From assembly GCF_003171515.1 (NCBI RefSeq), contig NC_089398.1:62001-126000 (forward strand): a stretch of DNA of 64,000 nucleotides, read 5' to 3'. This document shows positions 51,531-63,300 of the stretch, piece after piece. Under the pieces are notes generated by a model that ran no database searches, was not told where the DNA came from, and was given only the letters and a program-made list of their open reading frames with translations. Within the stretch, counting starts at the first letter, position 1, and every line of letters begins with the position of its first letter. The stretch comes from Pyrenophora tritici-repentis (taxonomy: Eukaryota; Ascomycota; Dothideomycetes; Pleosporales; Pleosporaceae). The position numbers were made by a program, and so were the translations under genes.

Positions 51531-52205
51531 AGAGAAGCGAAACGCACAGAAGGAGCCGATTCGTGGGACCAGTGCTGATAGGCCCTGGTCCTTTGGAGCG
51601 ATGCGGGGCAAGCCACACCCTCATGTTTTCTTCTTCGCGCGTCGCAATCCTTTCCAGCTCGAGCGGATGGTATCGCGGAACAACACACCGTGCCGAGGCA
51701 TGATTAACCCGATCCATTCCTAGCCCTTCTCAAGTGCGTAACGCCGCTTTGAAGGAGCGCTCATGCATGCCAACGAAAGACAACCAAGGCATAGGTCGGT
51801 CAACCAACCAATATCTACACCCTTGCTCACAAGCAATATATCCGCTGAAAATGATGCTAATCCATGGGCTGGACGAGGATTCGTTACGACCGGATTGAGC
51901 ACATAGCTTATGCATAATGTAGCTACGAGATCCATTCCGTTCTATTCTATTCCAATACTTACCCTAGGCCGGACGTGCGTATGCTCATATTTACGTTACC
52001 TAGCTACGGTTAGTCAGTACAATCCAAGTAAGAAATATATATATGAGAGAATAGTCCCTTGAGCTGAGTATCTTTCTTCCCCAGGTTCCACTCAATACGA
52101 CTTCACATCGATTTGTTCTACAAGTCCGCTCTGATTCTATCAACAAACTAGCGAGGATGTCAGAGTCGTTAGTAAATCTTACAATGCGTCTAGAAACATT
52201 CTAAT
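51531..52205. other. Intergenic, no gene seen
   Basis: No supported gene. Frames at 51720-51935 overlap on the same strand without coding features. Confidence 0.4.
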
Positions 52206-52844
52206 CATGCATAGGGCCGCCACCTGGAAACATACTCTTACGCAATGGATGCACAGTCCGCAACAATCAATTAAGTGGGTCCTAGAAGGTTCAGATTGGA
52301 TTGATTGATTACCGCTTTAAGCCTAGTAGTTACCTATAGGAGTTTAAGCCCTACCTAGATAGGTAAGTGGGTCTAGGAGAGTGACCGGATTGAATTGATT
52401 GTTGCGGAGTCTAAATGGATGGATGCTCAGAATTCCCAAACTGAGTACTTCTTTGTTACCCACGAGTCAACTGAGGGAAGTGCCAGGTACTGGCTCTTTT
52501 ATATCGAACGCCAGACCTGGGACAATGATGCACGCGCATGGGGTCCACGTCGAAAATGTTTGGTGGTATCCATCAGACCTCAAGCTTCTACTATGGACTG
52601 GCTCGATTTCTCAGAGCGCGCTGCACAAGATGCTTCCAACATCGCTCGCAACACTCCAAACGTATCGTACTTGGTCGGAGATGTAGCCCACTTCCACGGT
52701 TATAAAGTGGTTATCGAGCAGCGCCAGCTCGCATTCGAAAAACTCACTGGTTATCAGAACATTCCTTCTGGCGCAAATTTGGGCCAGTACCTGAAGGCTT
52801 TGGCACACCACAATGATGAGTACATGAAAACCTGTGGAGACTAA
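52206..52844 (+). pseudogene. Uncharacterised small protein gene split by a MITE
   Basis: The ATG at 52206 (MHRAATWKHTLTQWM) is followed after 15 codons by the MITE at 52252-52413. Removing it and one AATGGATG copy joins the frame to DAQNSQTEYFFVTHESTEGS and on to the stop at 52844, 158 codons in total. The protein contains RYWLFYIERQTWDNDARAWG and a C-terminal helical part (FEKLTGYQNIPSGANLGQY). No known domain is recognised. In the present copy the MITE adds a stop within 20 codons, but a second ATG lies just after it (MDAQNSQ), so an N-terminally shortened protein might still be made. Confidence 0.6.
52252..52413. mobile_element. 162-bp hAT-type MITE, copy 7
   Basis: Complete copy, same orientation as copy 1. 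The TSD is AATGGATG at 52244-52251 and 52414-52421. It is inserted in codon 15 of the 52.2-kb gene. Confidence 0.95.
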
Positions 52845-53046
52845 AAATGCGGCTTCTGCGGAGGGCAACTGGACATTCTCACACACCTGTTGCCAGCCCG
52901 ACTTACTCTACCCTTGTCTACTCCAAGTCACACATGTATATATAGCTCCCCTCCTTTATAGCTATTAAATCAACTCGGCCCTTTATAACCGCCTTCTACT
53001 ACATGTAACAACAACTCTACACACCAATCATTGCCTGTTCGTATCT

Positions 53047-54625
53047 CTACTGAACAACACCAATTTGAATACAATCTTGTCCCATGTTTCCCCACCATAC
53101 TCCTCGAACGCCCTGATAAGTTTCCTCTCTTTTCACCGTGTACTCATTTGGCAGAGCAGGCATGAAACCAAAGCAAGTATAAATCTAGCCTTGTTACTAA
53201 AGGTCTTAGAAGCAAAGGTATCTGCTTACCTGCAAAAAGACAATTCCTTGGAAAGGAAGTGCTGTCATTTCAAGGTACATTAACCTTACTGTACGCTCTA
53301 AGCTCAGATCGATCTTATAGCACTGCTTCTGTGCCTCAGTGTTAGGCTGTGGCTGGGTGTAGATACCACAAAAGTTTGAGATATAGCGGGCAACAACCAC
53401 GTATACAGATTGACAAGTGGAGATATCAGTGAACGTAGGTTCAAAGTATCCTTCGAGTTGGAGATAGCGAGTCCTCTCAGATTGCAGAGATTGCGAAGTC
53501 CAAAATCCAGTGTTCCACGGTAGCAGCGGACGTGGATGGGGACTATCGTAGTTCAGAACGTCTACCATGCGCCACTTTAGTGGCTAGTAGTAAAGTTAGG
53601 TTAAACATCTTAGTATACAAGAGACGGGAGATACTTACATCAGATACAACCATTATAGCTGTGAATGCATCTTTTGATCTGTGTACAAATATCCTCTGTA
53701 CGTCGCTAGTTTCCCTGATCCATCTTGGTCTCCCGTGTATGTCCGCAGCAAAGGCAATGTTGGTAATCCCCAGATCGTGAACCTGAAGAAAAAGTATTTG
53801 TGGAATCGCAATGGTAAAGTTGATTTCTTCTGCACACAGATGCTCAGGGTGAGGTGCCTGCTTGCCACAAATGTCGTATAAGTACTTGACCCCACCACGT
53901 TCCACGAAGGTCGCTCTCATCTGAGGTAATAGCTCTACACGCCTTTGGGTAAAGGTCTGCCGAAGTGTCTCTCGAGGAAGAATGTGTAGGGCATGAATTG
54001 CTGTGGCGATGCGATGTCTTGGGGCGTCTCCCTTAAGAATTGTTGAAGCCGTGGGCCCAAGGGCATAGTCGCGCTCAAGCGCATCCTCTGAAGCTTTGAA
54101 ATGAAATATTGCATCGTATTTGAGTGCGAATGGAAGAGCTTTATTGGCCGGGCATAATGATAGGATCATGTCGAAGAGTTCAGCCGGAAGGTCGAAAAGT
54201 TTTCCGAAAGTATAGGTCGAAAGTGGACGGCGGTCCTTATGGAACATATTGAGCATAGTAAATTCATCAAGGGAGGAAAGCGTAAGAAGATCGGCATTCT
54301 CCTGGGTGGAATTCGGTGTTACAATAGCGATTAGAGCTGGAGATAGAGTCGTTTCTGTAACAAGAGTTTTACAGCAATAGTGGACCAGGTGAACTCTTCT
54401 CCGTGTTCCTATGCGGCGAGTTGTTGATACAGTTAACTTTCCAATTTGAATCTTGCGTACGGAACCTCCTTCATAGGTTGGATTGATGCCCTCAATATCC
54501 TCGTCTAGTATTGTTGACACAGCGCGGTAAGATGATGGGTCTTCGTAATCCACCTTAGTCCCACAAAGCGCGCATGTAGGCGTGTACCAGTTGCCAACGG
54601 GTAGTTCATATAGTTTTTCGGACAT
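53047..54625 (-). CDS. F-box-like protein, three exons, 489 aa
   Basis: The ATG is at 54625. Exon 1 is 53639-54625, exon 2 is 53230-53574 and exon 3 is 53047-53184. Introns are 64 bp (GTAAGT, CTAAC branch, AAAG) and 45 bp (GTAAGC..CTAG). All junctions are phase 0 and the sum is 1470 nt. The N-terminus has a possible metal site (TPTCALCGTKVDY, later HYCCKT). At about residues 150-165, LFDLPAELFDMILSLCP fits the LP.E....I F-box core, which in family knowledge binds Skp1 in SCF ubiquitin ligases. The large C-terminal part (FLQVHDLGITNIAFAADIHG, WGNMGQDCIQ) is of the type often seen in fungal F-box proteins of unknown target. The F-box call rests on one motif and is moderate. Confidence 0.65.
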
Positions 54626-55551
54626 TTTGGGGTGAAAGATAACGAAGAATTAGACTACAATAAATAGTTCGGCAGGATCCAAAGACGTTACAATAGCACT
54701 TCGGTCACGTGATACACCTTAATCAACCGGCCCAATAGAATTGATGATTAGTGTGGGTCGCTTCGCTCACATGATCAAAAACACATAGGACCTAGGGTAA
54801 CACGCGGGTGACATAACGCCGACGCTGGAAGAGCTAGTCATGTAGAGTAGCGCAACTTGACGGTAATCTGCTGTGGACACTCAACAATACGTAACGCCTA
54901 AAAGGGCAACTGCGGCAGTAAAGGCGCATGAGTAGTTTATGCCATCTACCGGTAGGCGCGCAGCACAGGACATGAGCGAAGCGCAACATCACCTCACGAC
55001 TAGGTTTCTCATCCAGGATGCCTCTCGTATTGCATCAAGCACCATATAGCATCAAAAAGCAAGCGTTTGACAAACTACTCCTATTGCTTCGCATTGAAGA
55101 AGGAATCCAGCTACGGCTGAAACGGCTCGAGGGAGAGACCGGAGATAATTAGTAAGCGTTGCAACCGTGCTATTAACGCACAGACCAACCAGCCTCTTAG
55201 GGTGCCGACGTTGCGCCGAGCCAGCCCTTGGCCTCCACATTGTCGCGCGTTCGCTGCGACACCCTTCAACTGCCACTTATTACTTTGCGTGTCTCTTTCG
55301 ACGGCTCTTCCCATCCTCTTTGAAACACGCAGGTCGCGGCCGACCGCACGCGCAAATTTGCCGCAACTCATTGGCGAATGTCTTAGAATGCCTACACCAT
55401 CACGATTAGAGATCATCCAGTCTAAACCAATAGCTGGAGGGTTAGATCCCTTTCGCGCCTTTTTCAATTCTACATATGAAGATGTAGACATTCCCGAAAC
55501 CTCCCAGGTGCTGGGACCGGTAGGAAATGAAGGTATTGTGGACATATCATT
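54626..55551. other. Intergenic; conflicting short frames
   Basis: Overlapping frames at 55111-55545 (minus) and 55202-55555 (plus) cover the same DNA. The plus one ends with coding-like residues (LDPFRAFFNSTYEDVDIPET), but neither has a supported start or a family. An upstream exon of the kinase gene could lie here. Confidence 0.3.
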
Positions 55552-57788
55552 TTGAAGCCCTCCTCTAATGTTTACATAGAGACCCAGGATTGTCTAGTCG
55601 CCCTCGTATCCGCTCTTCAAACCCTTCCAGCCTCTCGTCACCTGCCCTCGACCCGTGGTGGCAAGAATCTGCTCGAAGATCTGTCAAGGCTTATGACCGC
55701 TGTCAATACCGATGAGTTCGATATCGACCGAATACTTCCTCTTTTACAAGCAACCCTTCGCGAAGAATCTGACGACGTAATTTGGAACGCAGTCTACGAC
55801 GCCGTCACCGAATCGACGCCTCCACCTCGGCTTACCTCGTCCTTCCAACAAACACCCCTGTCCATCAACACAGGCAGCTTCGCGAACTCGACCGAACACC
55901 GCAAACACGTAGACGATGTACTAACGGAGGAGTTAGGACATCTATACGTTGGCATACCAGGTTTCTTCGATGCGTTCTTCGGAGATGTACCAGGCCTGAG
56001 ACCGGCGGCACAGGCTGTGTTCAACAAGTGCAAGGAAGAAGATAGCCCACTCTTCTGGGTAGAGAGCGGCTGGCAGGGCTGGCCTGAAGGGGCAAAGAAA
56101 AGGATGTTCTGAGCTGGTTTGCCTCGCTTACAGACCGGCTGTTGGACCTTGCAGAAGGGCATCGGCCGGTGTCTGGAATACGCCGGCGACCACTAGCCCA
56201 GCCGCACCAGCCCCTGCTAGGCTCCACTGCTGATCGCAAGCTGGACATTGGCTTTGTGGACGATCCGAACGCCGGCGTGAACTCGAAGTGTCGATGGTCA
56301 CAGATCCTCATACCCGGAGAGCTTAAGAGCAACCCGTTAGCCGATAAAGCGTCTAAGGCGTGGCTCGACCTTGGCCGATACGCGAGGGAGGTGCTCGCCG
56401 CCCAAGACAGCCGCCGCTTTGTTCTTGGCTTTACTCTTTGTGGATCCCTTATGCGGCTATGGATATTCGGTCGACTCGGGGGCATCGCCTCTGAGCAATT
56501 TAATATTAATGAGGATGGGCTGCAGTTCGTGTCTGCAGTGCTTGGGTTTCTCTGGATGAACGAGGAACAGCTAGGGTTTGACCCGACGATTATTACAGTT
56601 GGAGACAAGCGGTACATTGAGATTAAGCGTGAAAATAGGAAAGAGCGCCTCGTCATTGACAGCTTGATAAAGCGGGTGCCTTGCGTCGCTGGTCGAGCAA
56701 CAACTTGCTGGAAAGCTTATAAAGAAGAAAATCTCGACACGCCGCTCGTTATTAAGGATTCATGGCAGTATCCGGAGCGCGAAGAGGAGGGCGAGCTGCT
56801 GCGCGAGGCGACCGAGAAGCAGGTGAGGAACGTTGCGAGGTACTTCCATCATGAGACGGTCCGCGTAGGCGGTCAAGATGATGACATCCGCTCAAACGTA
56901 CGGAAAGGCCTGGACATAACGAAGGCAACGAACTATAAGCCAGAGAAGCCGATGTCGCCACCAAGCACGACCGGACGCCGGGCCTCGCGGAGAGACGGAA
57001 GCAGTAGCGTCCACGGACAGAAGCGATCATCGAGCTGTACAGGAATACCACTGCCACCTAGCAAGCGCACTTGCTCGAGCTCTCCAATAAAAAGTCCTGT
57101 TGCGAATCGGGTACATCGCCGTGTCATCGTCCGGGACTATGGGAAGGCTATCTACAAAGCAAGCTCTCAAACCAGTCTGCTTGCTGCATTGGAACAATGC
57201 ATCGAAGGGTATGAGTCGTTACATACACAAGCGGGCATGCTTCAACGCGACATATCGCTGAACAATCTCATGGTGAACGAAGATGACAGAAATCCCTCCT
57301 GGCGCGCGTTCTTGATCGATCTCGACCTTGCCATCAAAGAACAGCGCGAGAAGTCTTCGGGAGCTCGGGGTAAGACTGGTACCAGAGCATTTATGGCAAT
57401 TGGAGTGCTTTTAGATGACGAACAACACTCCTACATGCACGATCTCGAATCGTTTTTCTGGGTGTTATTCTGGATATGCATTCATTGCGAGGGTCCGAAG
57501 CACGAAAGGGTCGTTCCACGGTTTGATAAATGGAACTACCTCGATACCGAAGAGTTGGTTGGGTCAAAGAAAGGCATCGTGGATGATGAACGCGACTTCC
57601 TTAAAACAGCCCAGAGAAACTTTACGCCGTTTTACCAGCCATTGATCCCATACGTTAATAGGCTTCGGAGGATCGTATTCCCCAATGGCGAGAGATGGAG
57701 GGTCCCCAATGCTCAGCTGTATCATGATATGAAGCAGATCCTCCAGGTAGCTCAGAATGAGCTGAAGGAAACGAACAGATATGCCTAA
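55552..57788 (+). pseudogene. FunK1-family fungal protein kinase, frameshifted
   Basis: The first part (to 56112) holds the FunK1 N-terminal region (SRLMTAVNTDEFDIDRILPL). The second (from about 56104 in another frame) continues DVLSWFASLTDRLLDLAEGH and on to the stop at 57788. The frames join at AAAGAAAAGGATG near 56100-56106, where one G appears to be missing. A 17-bp gap is too small for an intron, so this is a real frameshift. The kinase C-lobe has MLQRDISLNNLMVNED (QRD in place of HRD, with the N of the catalytic loop), FLIDLDLA in place of DFG and the FunK1-typical HDLESFFWVLFWICIHCEG. FunK1 kinases are expanded in filamentous fungi with unknown targets. There is no ATG at the start of the frame; the true start may lie in an upstream exon ending before 55599. 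Confidence 0.8.
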
Positions 57789-58248
57789 CGCAAGAAACTA
57801 AGCGAAGGCAGGATCACAGGCTTCACAATAGCTACAGGTGGGCTGTCAACGTCAACCTTCGCACGGTTACTCTTAGCTCGTGGTACAATAACCCGTCTTT
57901 TGAAAAAGAAACATGTTGTTAGAAAGGTATCTATACCAATCAACGCAGTGGCAAAGAGTGTTCACTTTTTGTCTCAACACATGTAAAGTAATTAACTTAT
58001 TTTTGTTGTCAGTTATTTCAAACGATTCGTTGTCACTTTTTGATTAGACTAATAACGTAAACCGTGATAAGCATCACTAAGGTTAGGGCAGAAACAGTAA
58101 GGTGTACACTCGAGCGGAGCACGCATCAAAGTTCAGAAGACCAGCATTATGTGTACAGCATCTTGAGGTACAGCTACTAGAGCTGCCGAAGTCATAGTAT
58201 ACAAGAACAGCAGAATCAATGCCTAGTCTCACCTGCGGTCATGTGTCG
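57789..58248. other. Intergenic, AT-rich, no gene seen
   Basis: Tail-to-tail spacer between the kinase pseudogene and the methyltransferase gene. Nothing was recognised. Confidence 0.45.
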
Positions 58249-59379
58249 TCAGCCCTTGCGCAGAACCACCATAGTGCCAAGCTGCACATGCTCTGCCAAC
58301 TCCGCCAGCACGCCGCCTGGCAAATCCCTGTTGCCTTCCACAACCCTCGCTGCAAAGTGAGCAGCTCTCGCCTGCATATTCATCACCATGGCGTAGTCCT
58401 GCTGATGCGACGACATGGACGACCAGTTAGGGATGATGCGCCTAAGCGCGGTCTCGTTGGCGCGACCAATGCACGCGTACCCATGCTGCACGGCGTCCTG
58501 CAGTTGTGCGTAAATCTCCTCGTTGGACATACGGTTAAGCACAGCCTGGGGAGGCGAGCGGCCAAGAACAGGTAGGCCAAAGCAATCGCCTTTGCCTACA
58601 GGGCGGGAAGTGTCGACCAGAAAGCCTGCAGCTATCGCCGCGTCGCGCGCTTGTTGAGCGGCCGTCACCCAGAATCGATCGGGAGCCATCTGTATAGCGA
58701 ATTGTACCTGCCTGAGCGGAAGAGGAGGACCTTGGGGGACAGGGACGCGAGGCATATCGGTGACCTGTATGAGAAGGATGGAGCCGGGAGCTTCGGTGTG
58801 ACCGGTGGACCTGAATTGCACAGGAACGGTCGTCTCAGCAGGCGTGGGCGCGATGTCGGTGAAGCGGGCGGACATGGTGATGATAAGGCGTCCAGTAGGC
58901 TTGAGCAGTTTGCGTAAGTTGCGAAGCAGTTGAAGACGTTGGTCGGCCGGAATCGTCTTGAGTAGGTGAAGAGCGAAGATACAATCGAAGGTCTCGGGCG
59001 CCCCAGGCAGCGCGGCGATACGATTTTTTAGAGCGCCATCGGTGACGTTTGCGCACAGAAGATGGACTTGCTGTTGGGGAGCTCCTTGAGGAGGCACAGT
59101 GAGGCCCGCGTGGTTGAGCTGCCAAGGGATATCGATGGTAAGAAAGCCCTGCACAGCATCCACGGCGACGCAGAACCCAGCGCCAACCGCCCGCTTCGCA
59201 TCGGCGATCAATCGGCCACTACCGGCACCAATTTCGAGGACGCTCTGTCCAGGCTGTAGGGAGGCTAGCTCCAGAGCGCGCTGTCCGTCTGGGCGATGGG
59301 AAGGATCCAAGTAGTCGTGAAGGCCAACCATGCGCTGGAAGGCGTTGTCAATCTCGGGAATTGTGCGATAGTACACCAT
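58249..59379 (-). CDS. Class I SAM-dependent methyltransferase, 376 aa
   Basis: The first ATG with a good context is at 59379 (GCCATGG; MVYYRTIPEIDNAFQRM). Frames extend further upstream only with a non-ATG codon. Motif I is SVLEIGAGSGRLIADAKR (about residues 48-65), an acidic loop follows (FCVAVDAVQG), then FDCIFALHLLKTIPADQRL (motif II region) and LRKLLKPTGRLIITMSARF (motif III region). The C-terminal half is helical with many Ala, Gln and Met residues. This is the UbiE/COQ5-like methyltransferase fold, but the substrate cannot be told from sequence. The coding sequence is visibly more GC-rich than the surrounding repeats, shows no damage and looks like an ordinary host gene. It has no introns. 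Confidence 0.82.
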   Translation of the reverse strand: MVYYRTIPEIDNAFQRMVGLHDYLDPSHRPDGQRALELASLQPGQSVLEIGAGSGRLIADAKRAVGAGFCVAVDAVQGFLTIDIPWQLNHAGLTVPPQGAPQQQVHLLCANVTDGALKNRIAALPGAPETFDCIFALHLLKTIPADQRLQLLRNLRKLLKPTGRLIITMSARFTDIAPTPAETTVPVQFRSTGHTEAPGSILLIQVTDMPRVPVPQGPPLPLRQVQFAIQMAPDRFWVTAAQQARDAAIAAGFLVDTSRPVGKGDCFGLPVLGRSPPQAVLNRMSNEEIYAQLQDAVQHGYACIGRANETALRRIIPNWSSMSSHQQDYAMVMNMQARAAHFAARVVEGNRDLPGGVLAELAEHVQLGTMVVLRKG

Positions 59380-60362
59380 GGCGACGGGGGGAATCGGGCC
59401 AAGTGCGGATGGTGAGGTTGAGCTGAGAGAGAATCGGGAGGCTCGAATGTTGCGAGTATAGGAAGTTAGTGTCGCAGAAGTAGAGAGTATATATTTGTGA
59501 AACAATGTTAAGGTGGATGGTGAGAGCTGATGTTAAAGGGAGCAGGGACATAGATCCTGTGTTGATATTGAAGAGTGCGGTGACATGTGAGGTGAAAGTT
59601 GACTTCACATTGGCTTGTGGTAAATGAAATCGTGTATGAGTGGTAAAGGTAAGATTAACCCTGAAGAACTTCGGCAGCTAATTGAGCTTGAAGGTGAAGT
59701 TGGAGTGGCAAAATGCTGAAGTTCAAACCTAACTACAACTGACTAAAGTACAGTACAGTACATTCCTCAGTTGTGCCTGCGCAAAGATTACGCAACCACC
59801 AAAGCGCAATTAGAATAGCTAGCAAAACATGTCGCTGTGATTGTGCTCTGCTCAATTCTCTCCACGATCGAAAAAGCTCTAACGTTAGACAAAAATTATA
59901 GTTAGATGTGTCACGAAATCCGAGCCTACCCAAGGCGAAGCTGGTATAGACTTACAGCGATTGTTAGAGTGTAGGAAGAAAGTGGAGTGTTATAGATCAA
60001 AGTACCCCTCATTGTCTCAACACGGTGGGTGTCCCAGCACTTAAAGACGGACGTTAGTTTTGTCTCACTTATTATTGATATATCTCAACATAATTAGGCT
60101 AGAAACAGGAATATATACATTATTACTAATCTATCCATGCAGTATCAAATTCGATAGTACATCGCAAGCAGGATTTGACTAGTCATGAGAAGCTATTCAA
60201 ATGAATCCTTGTTTCACCCGCATTCGTTTTGAGCTGTACTTATGCTCATAGGGTTCAGAAACGCTTGGACGTTTCAAAGGGATTGCAGGCAGTGGCTTTT
60301 CGCACGTCATGTGGTCTATAGTGCCGAAGGGTCGCTCAAGATTCTGATCATTGATTAATTTC
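59380..60362. other. Intergenic upstream of the methyltransferase gene
   Basis: No gene seen. A single end of the 45-bp motif type (GTGTCCCAGCAC, then GACGGACGTTA) lies at about 60028-60054 as an orphan. Confidence 0.4.
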
Positions 60363-63300
60363 CAGACTTTCCAAAAAGCAAGTTGACTTGGATTACTTGC
60401 TTGACTTGCTTGGTTTAAACCAAGCAAGCAAGTCAAGTAAGAGCTGGGCAGCTAAGCAAGCAAGTCAAGTCAAGATACTTTGCTTGCTTGGCTTACTTGG
60501 TTTACTTGGTTGTTTTAGCGTTACTGTGATGAGGGTGCTAAAACTGCTGTACGGTAGATGTCGCGATGGTTTTGAAGTGTTGCAGTTGCCTCGGTTGAGT
60601 CCCAAACAGGCTAAGCGGCTATCAAATAACGTTAGCCTTAGTCTAGCGCATTGCTCCAATCTCGACGTACGCCTGTCTAGAAGCCTATCGCAATGCAGTA
60701 TCCCCTATAGCAACGCGTTTTCCAGTGATTTATACTGCCCTGATACCCCCAATATGGCCAAACGTCGCCTACCACAAACTTCTGCTCGGAGCAAACGTAC
60801 GAAAGTAGCCGCTGCCACCAACAACGTCGCCTCAACTCCTGAGGCTTCACCTGAGCCTGCATCTAAGCCTGCATCTAAGCCTAGACCTCAGCGTCGATCA
60901 CCTCGCAAAACCCTAGCTGCCGCAAGCCAGGCTAACGCCTCGCCGCCAATACCTACCTTCGAGTTGCAGTTCTTAGAGTCGCAGGCGGAGGCTGAGATTG
61001 TCGCGCCCACCGAGGGCAGCCGAGCTGGCACGGTGGCTACAACTGAGGCTGGAGAGGGTGGTCAGGATGAGACAAACAGCGCACTAGTTGAGAACTTTGA
61101 CGGCATTGACTGGGCACGTTTACCTGATTTTATCAAGCCATTGGCGCGTTCTAAGCGCCCAAAAAGTTGGATCTTTCAGTATGGCTACCGCGTTGTTGAG
61201 CGCCATGCTACATCTCGAATCTGGTTTGTGTGCAAGTACTGCCATGTACACAAAACTATCGACGCTGGCCGTGGTGGTTTGTTTAACATTACTCAGGCTA
61301 CAACCTCAGCAGCCACCCATCTCAGCCAACCAAAGCCTGGCCACAACCTTACGAAAGATGGCCCAAAGTTAGCGCAGAGAGCTCGAGGCCAGCTGTCGTT
61401 GCGGCAAGCTTTTGACGCTGGTTTAGACGTACAACAAAACACTGCTAACGCGTTTGGAAACTTCGACGTAGAGGGCTTTCGAACAGCCACTGTCATGTGG
61501 CTTGTTAACCGAAACCACCCGCTCAGCGAACTTACGACGCCTGATTTTAGAGAGATGATGAGATTTGCCAACCCAGAGGCAGAGGCAGCGTTGTGGGTAA
61601 GTAATACCAGCGTTTCTACCTTTGTGATGAGGTTGTTCCGGTCTATACGACCGCAAGTTATCGACACCCTGTCAGGCTCAGTAAGCAAAATACACGTAAG
61701 CTTTGATGGCTGGACAACAAAGGGTGGTAAACGTGGCTTCTTTGGAGTAGTCGCTCACTTTGCCGACGCAGCTGGAATAATACGAGACTTACCAATCGAT
61801 CTGCCTGAGCTCGCTGGCGCCCACACCGGTGAGGCTATTGCCAAAGCTATCTCGACGACGCTCTCAGCATACGGAATAACAAGCGACCGATTAGGCTATT
61901 TTGTACTCGACAACGCTACCAACAACGACACTGCGATCGCCGCGCTCGCGCGCGAGTACGAATTTGAGTCCGCTCACCGGCGCCTCCGCTGCAGTTGTCA
62001 CACGCTTAACCTCATCGGCCAGGCTATTATATTTGGCACCAACAAAGACGCCTACGGCAACACTCAAGAGCAGTACAATACCGAGGAGCAGTATATGCGA
62101 GAGTGGCGGAAAGATGGCCCTATTGGAGTGCTAGTTGACGTCATCAACTATATCAAAACGCCGCAACAGTACGAGCTTTTTCGTGGCTACCAGCGCCTTG
62201 CCAACAACAACCTGCCTGCTGAAGGGCGTCTCAAAGTACTCGAGCCAGTCAAGCCTGTCGTCACTCGCTGGAACTCATACTATGCTGCTTTTGAGCGCGC
62301 TACCAAGCTTCAAGCCGCGTATAACTTGTACGCTGAGCATCATATCAATAGGGTTATCCTTGAAGATGCGCACGCTGCGCAGCGGAATAATAAGCGGCCC
62401 GACGCCCCAAACTGGATGAGATCAACTGGGCTCCGAGCTGCTGACTGGGCGGTGATTGCAGAGTACCAGGACTGCTTAGAGCCGCTCAAGTACGCCACAA
62501 AACGCCTCGAGGGACGCTCTAAGGATGGCAAATACGGCGCAATCTATGAGGTTATACCCGTTTTTGAGTACGTACTCAGCAAGCTTGAGGCCCGGGCGCG
62601 CCCGTTCGAGCACGTCGACTTCAACGCTCATGCCGAGGCTCCAGAGGATCACCTCAACGTCAACCTCCGCGCCGCGTGGAGCAAAGCCAACGACTACTAC
62701 AACAAGCTCGACGACTCGCCCGCTTACTACGCCGCTGTTTGCCTACACCCGTACTACAAGAACTACTGCGATGTGGCGTGGGCAGACAAAGCTGATTGGC
62801 TTACTAGTGCCAACGCGTCGTTCCAACAGCTTTGGGCGGCATACAAACCTCAACGAGCACGCCAGCGGTATACAACTGCGCCGAGTAGCAACAACATAGA
62901 CGAGGCAATTATTGCTATACTTAGCCGCAACAATGACCGAGAGGCTCCACTTGACGAGTTTGAGCGCTGGAAAACACAAGAGCCGCAGTGGACGCAGGAG
63001 CAGTACAACGCAGATGGAAATCCTGTCCAATACTGGATACAACTACTGCCGAAATACCCGCATTTAGCGCAGTTTGCAATCGATATCATGACTATCCCAG
63101 CATCAAGCAGCGACTGTGAGCGCCTCTTCAGTGAGCTTGGCGACCTTCTTGAACCTAAACGACGTGCTCTGGGCAGTGAGCTACTCGCAGCTCTTCAATT
63201 AGTAAGGTCATGGGTGCGAGCTGGTTATAAACCGTACAACTGTAGCGAGGCTAAGCTTTCAGATGAGCAGCTTGTAGGAGATTACAACATACTAGAGTGG

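Noticed and set aside
51357..51717. Hydrophobic repeat 'membrane proteins' (FALLL repeats) on the minus strand
   Set aside because: They are translations of a purine microsatellite in three frames; there is no independent support.
55111..55545. 144-codon minus-strand gene upstream of the FunK1 kinase
   Set aside because: Overlaps an equally long plus-strand frame; start, splice and family support are all missing.
58249..59505. Longer methyltransferase with a mitochondrial-like leader from 59505
   Set aside because: The upstream start is TTG; the first ATG with good context is at 59379.
60388..60753. N-terminal extension of the hAT C2 transposase
   Set aside because: Starts with TTG inside the terminal repeat and exists only because of one extra C before the ATG; C1 lacks it.
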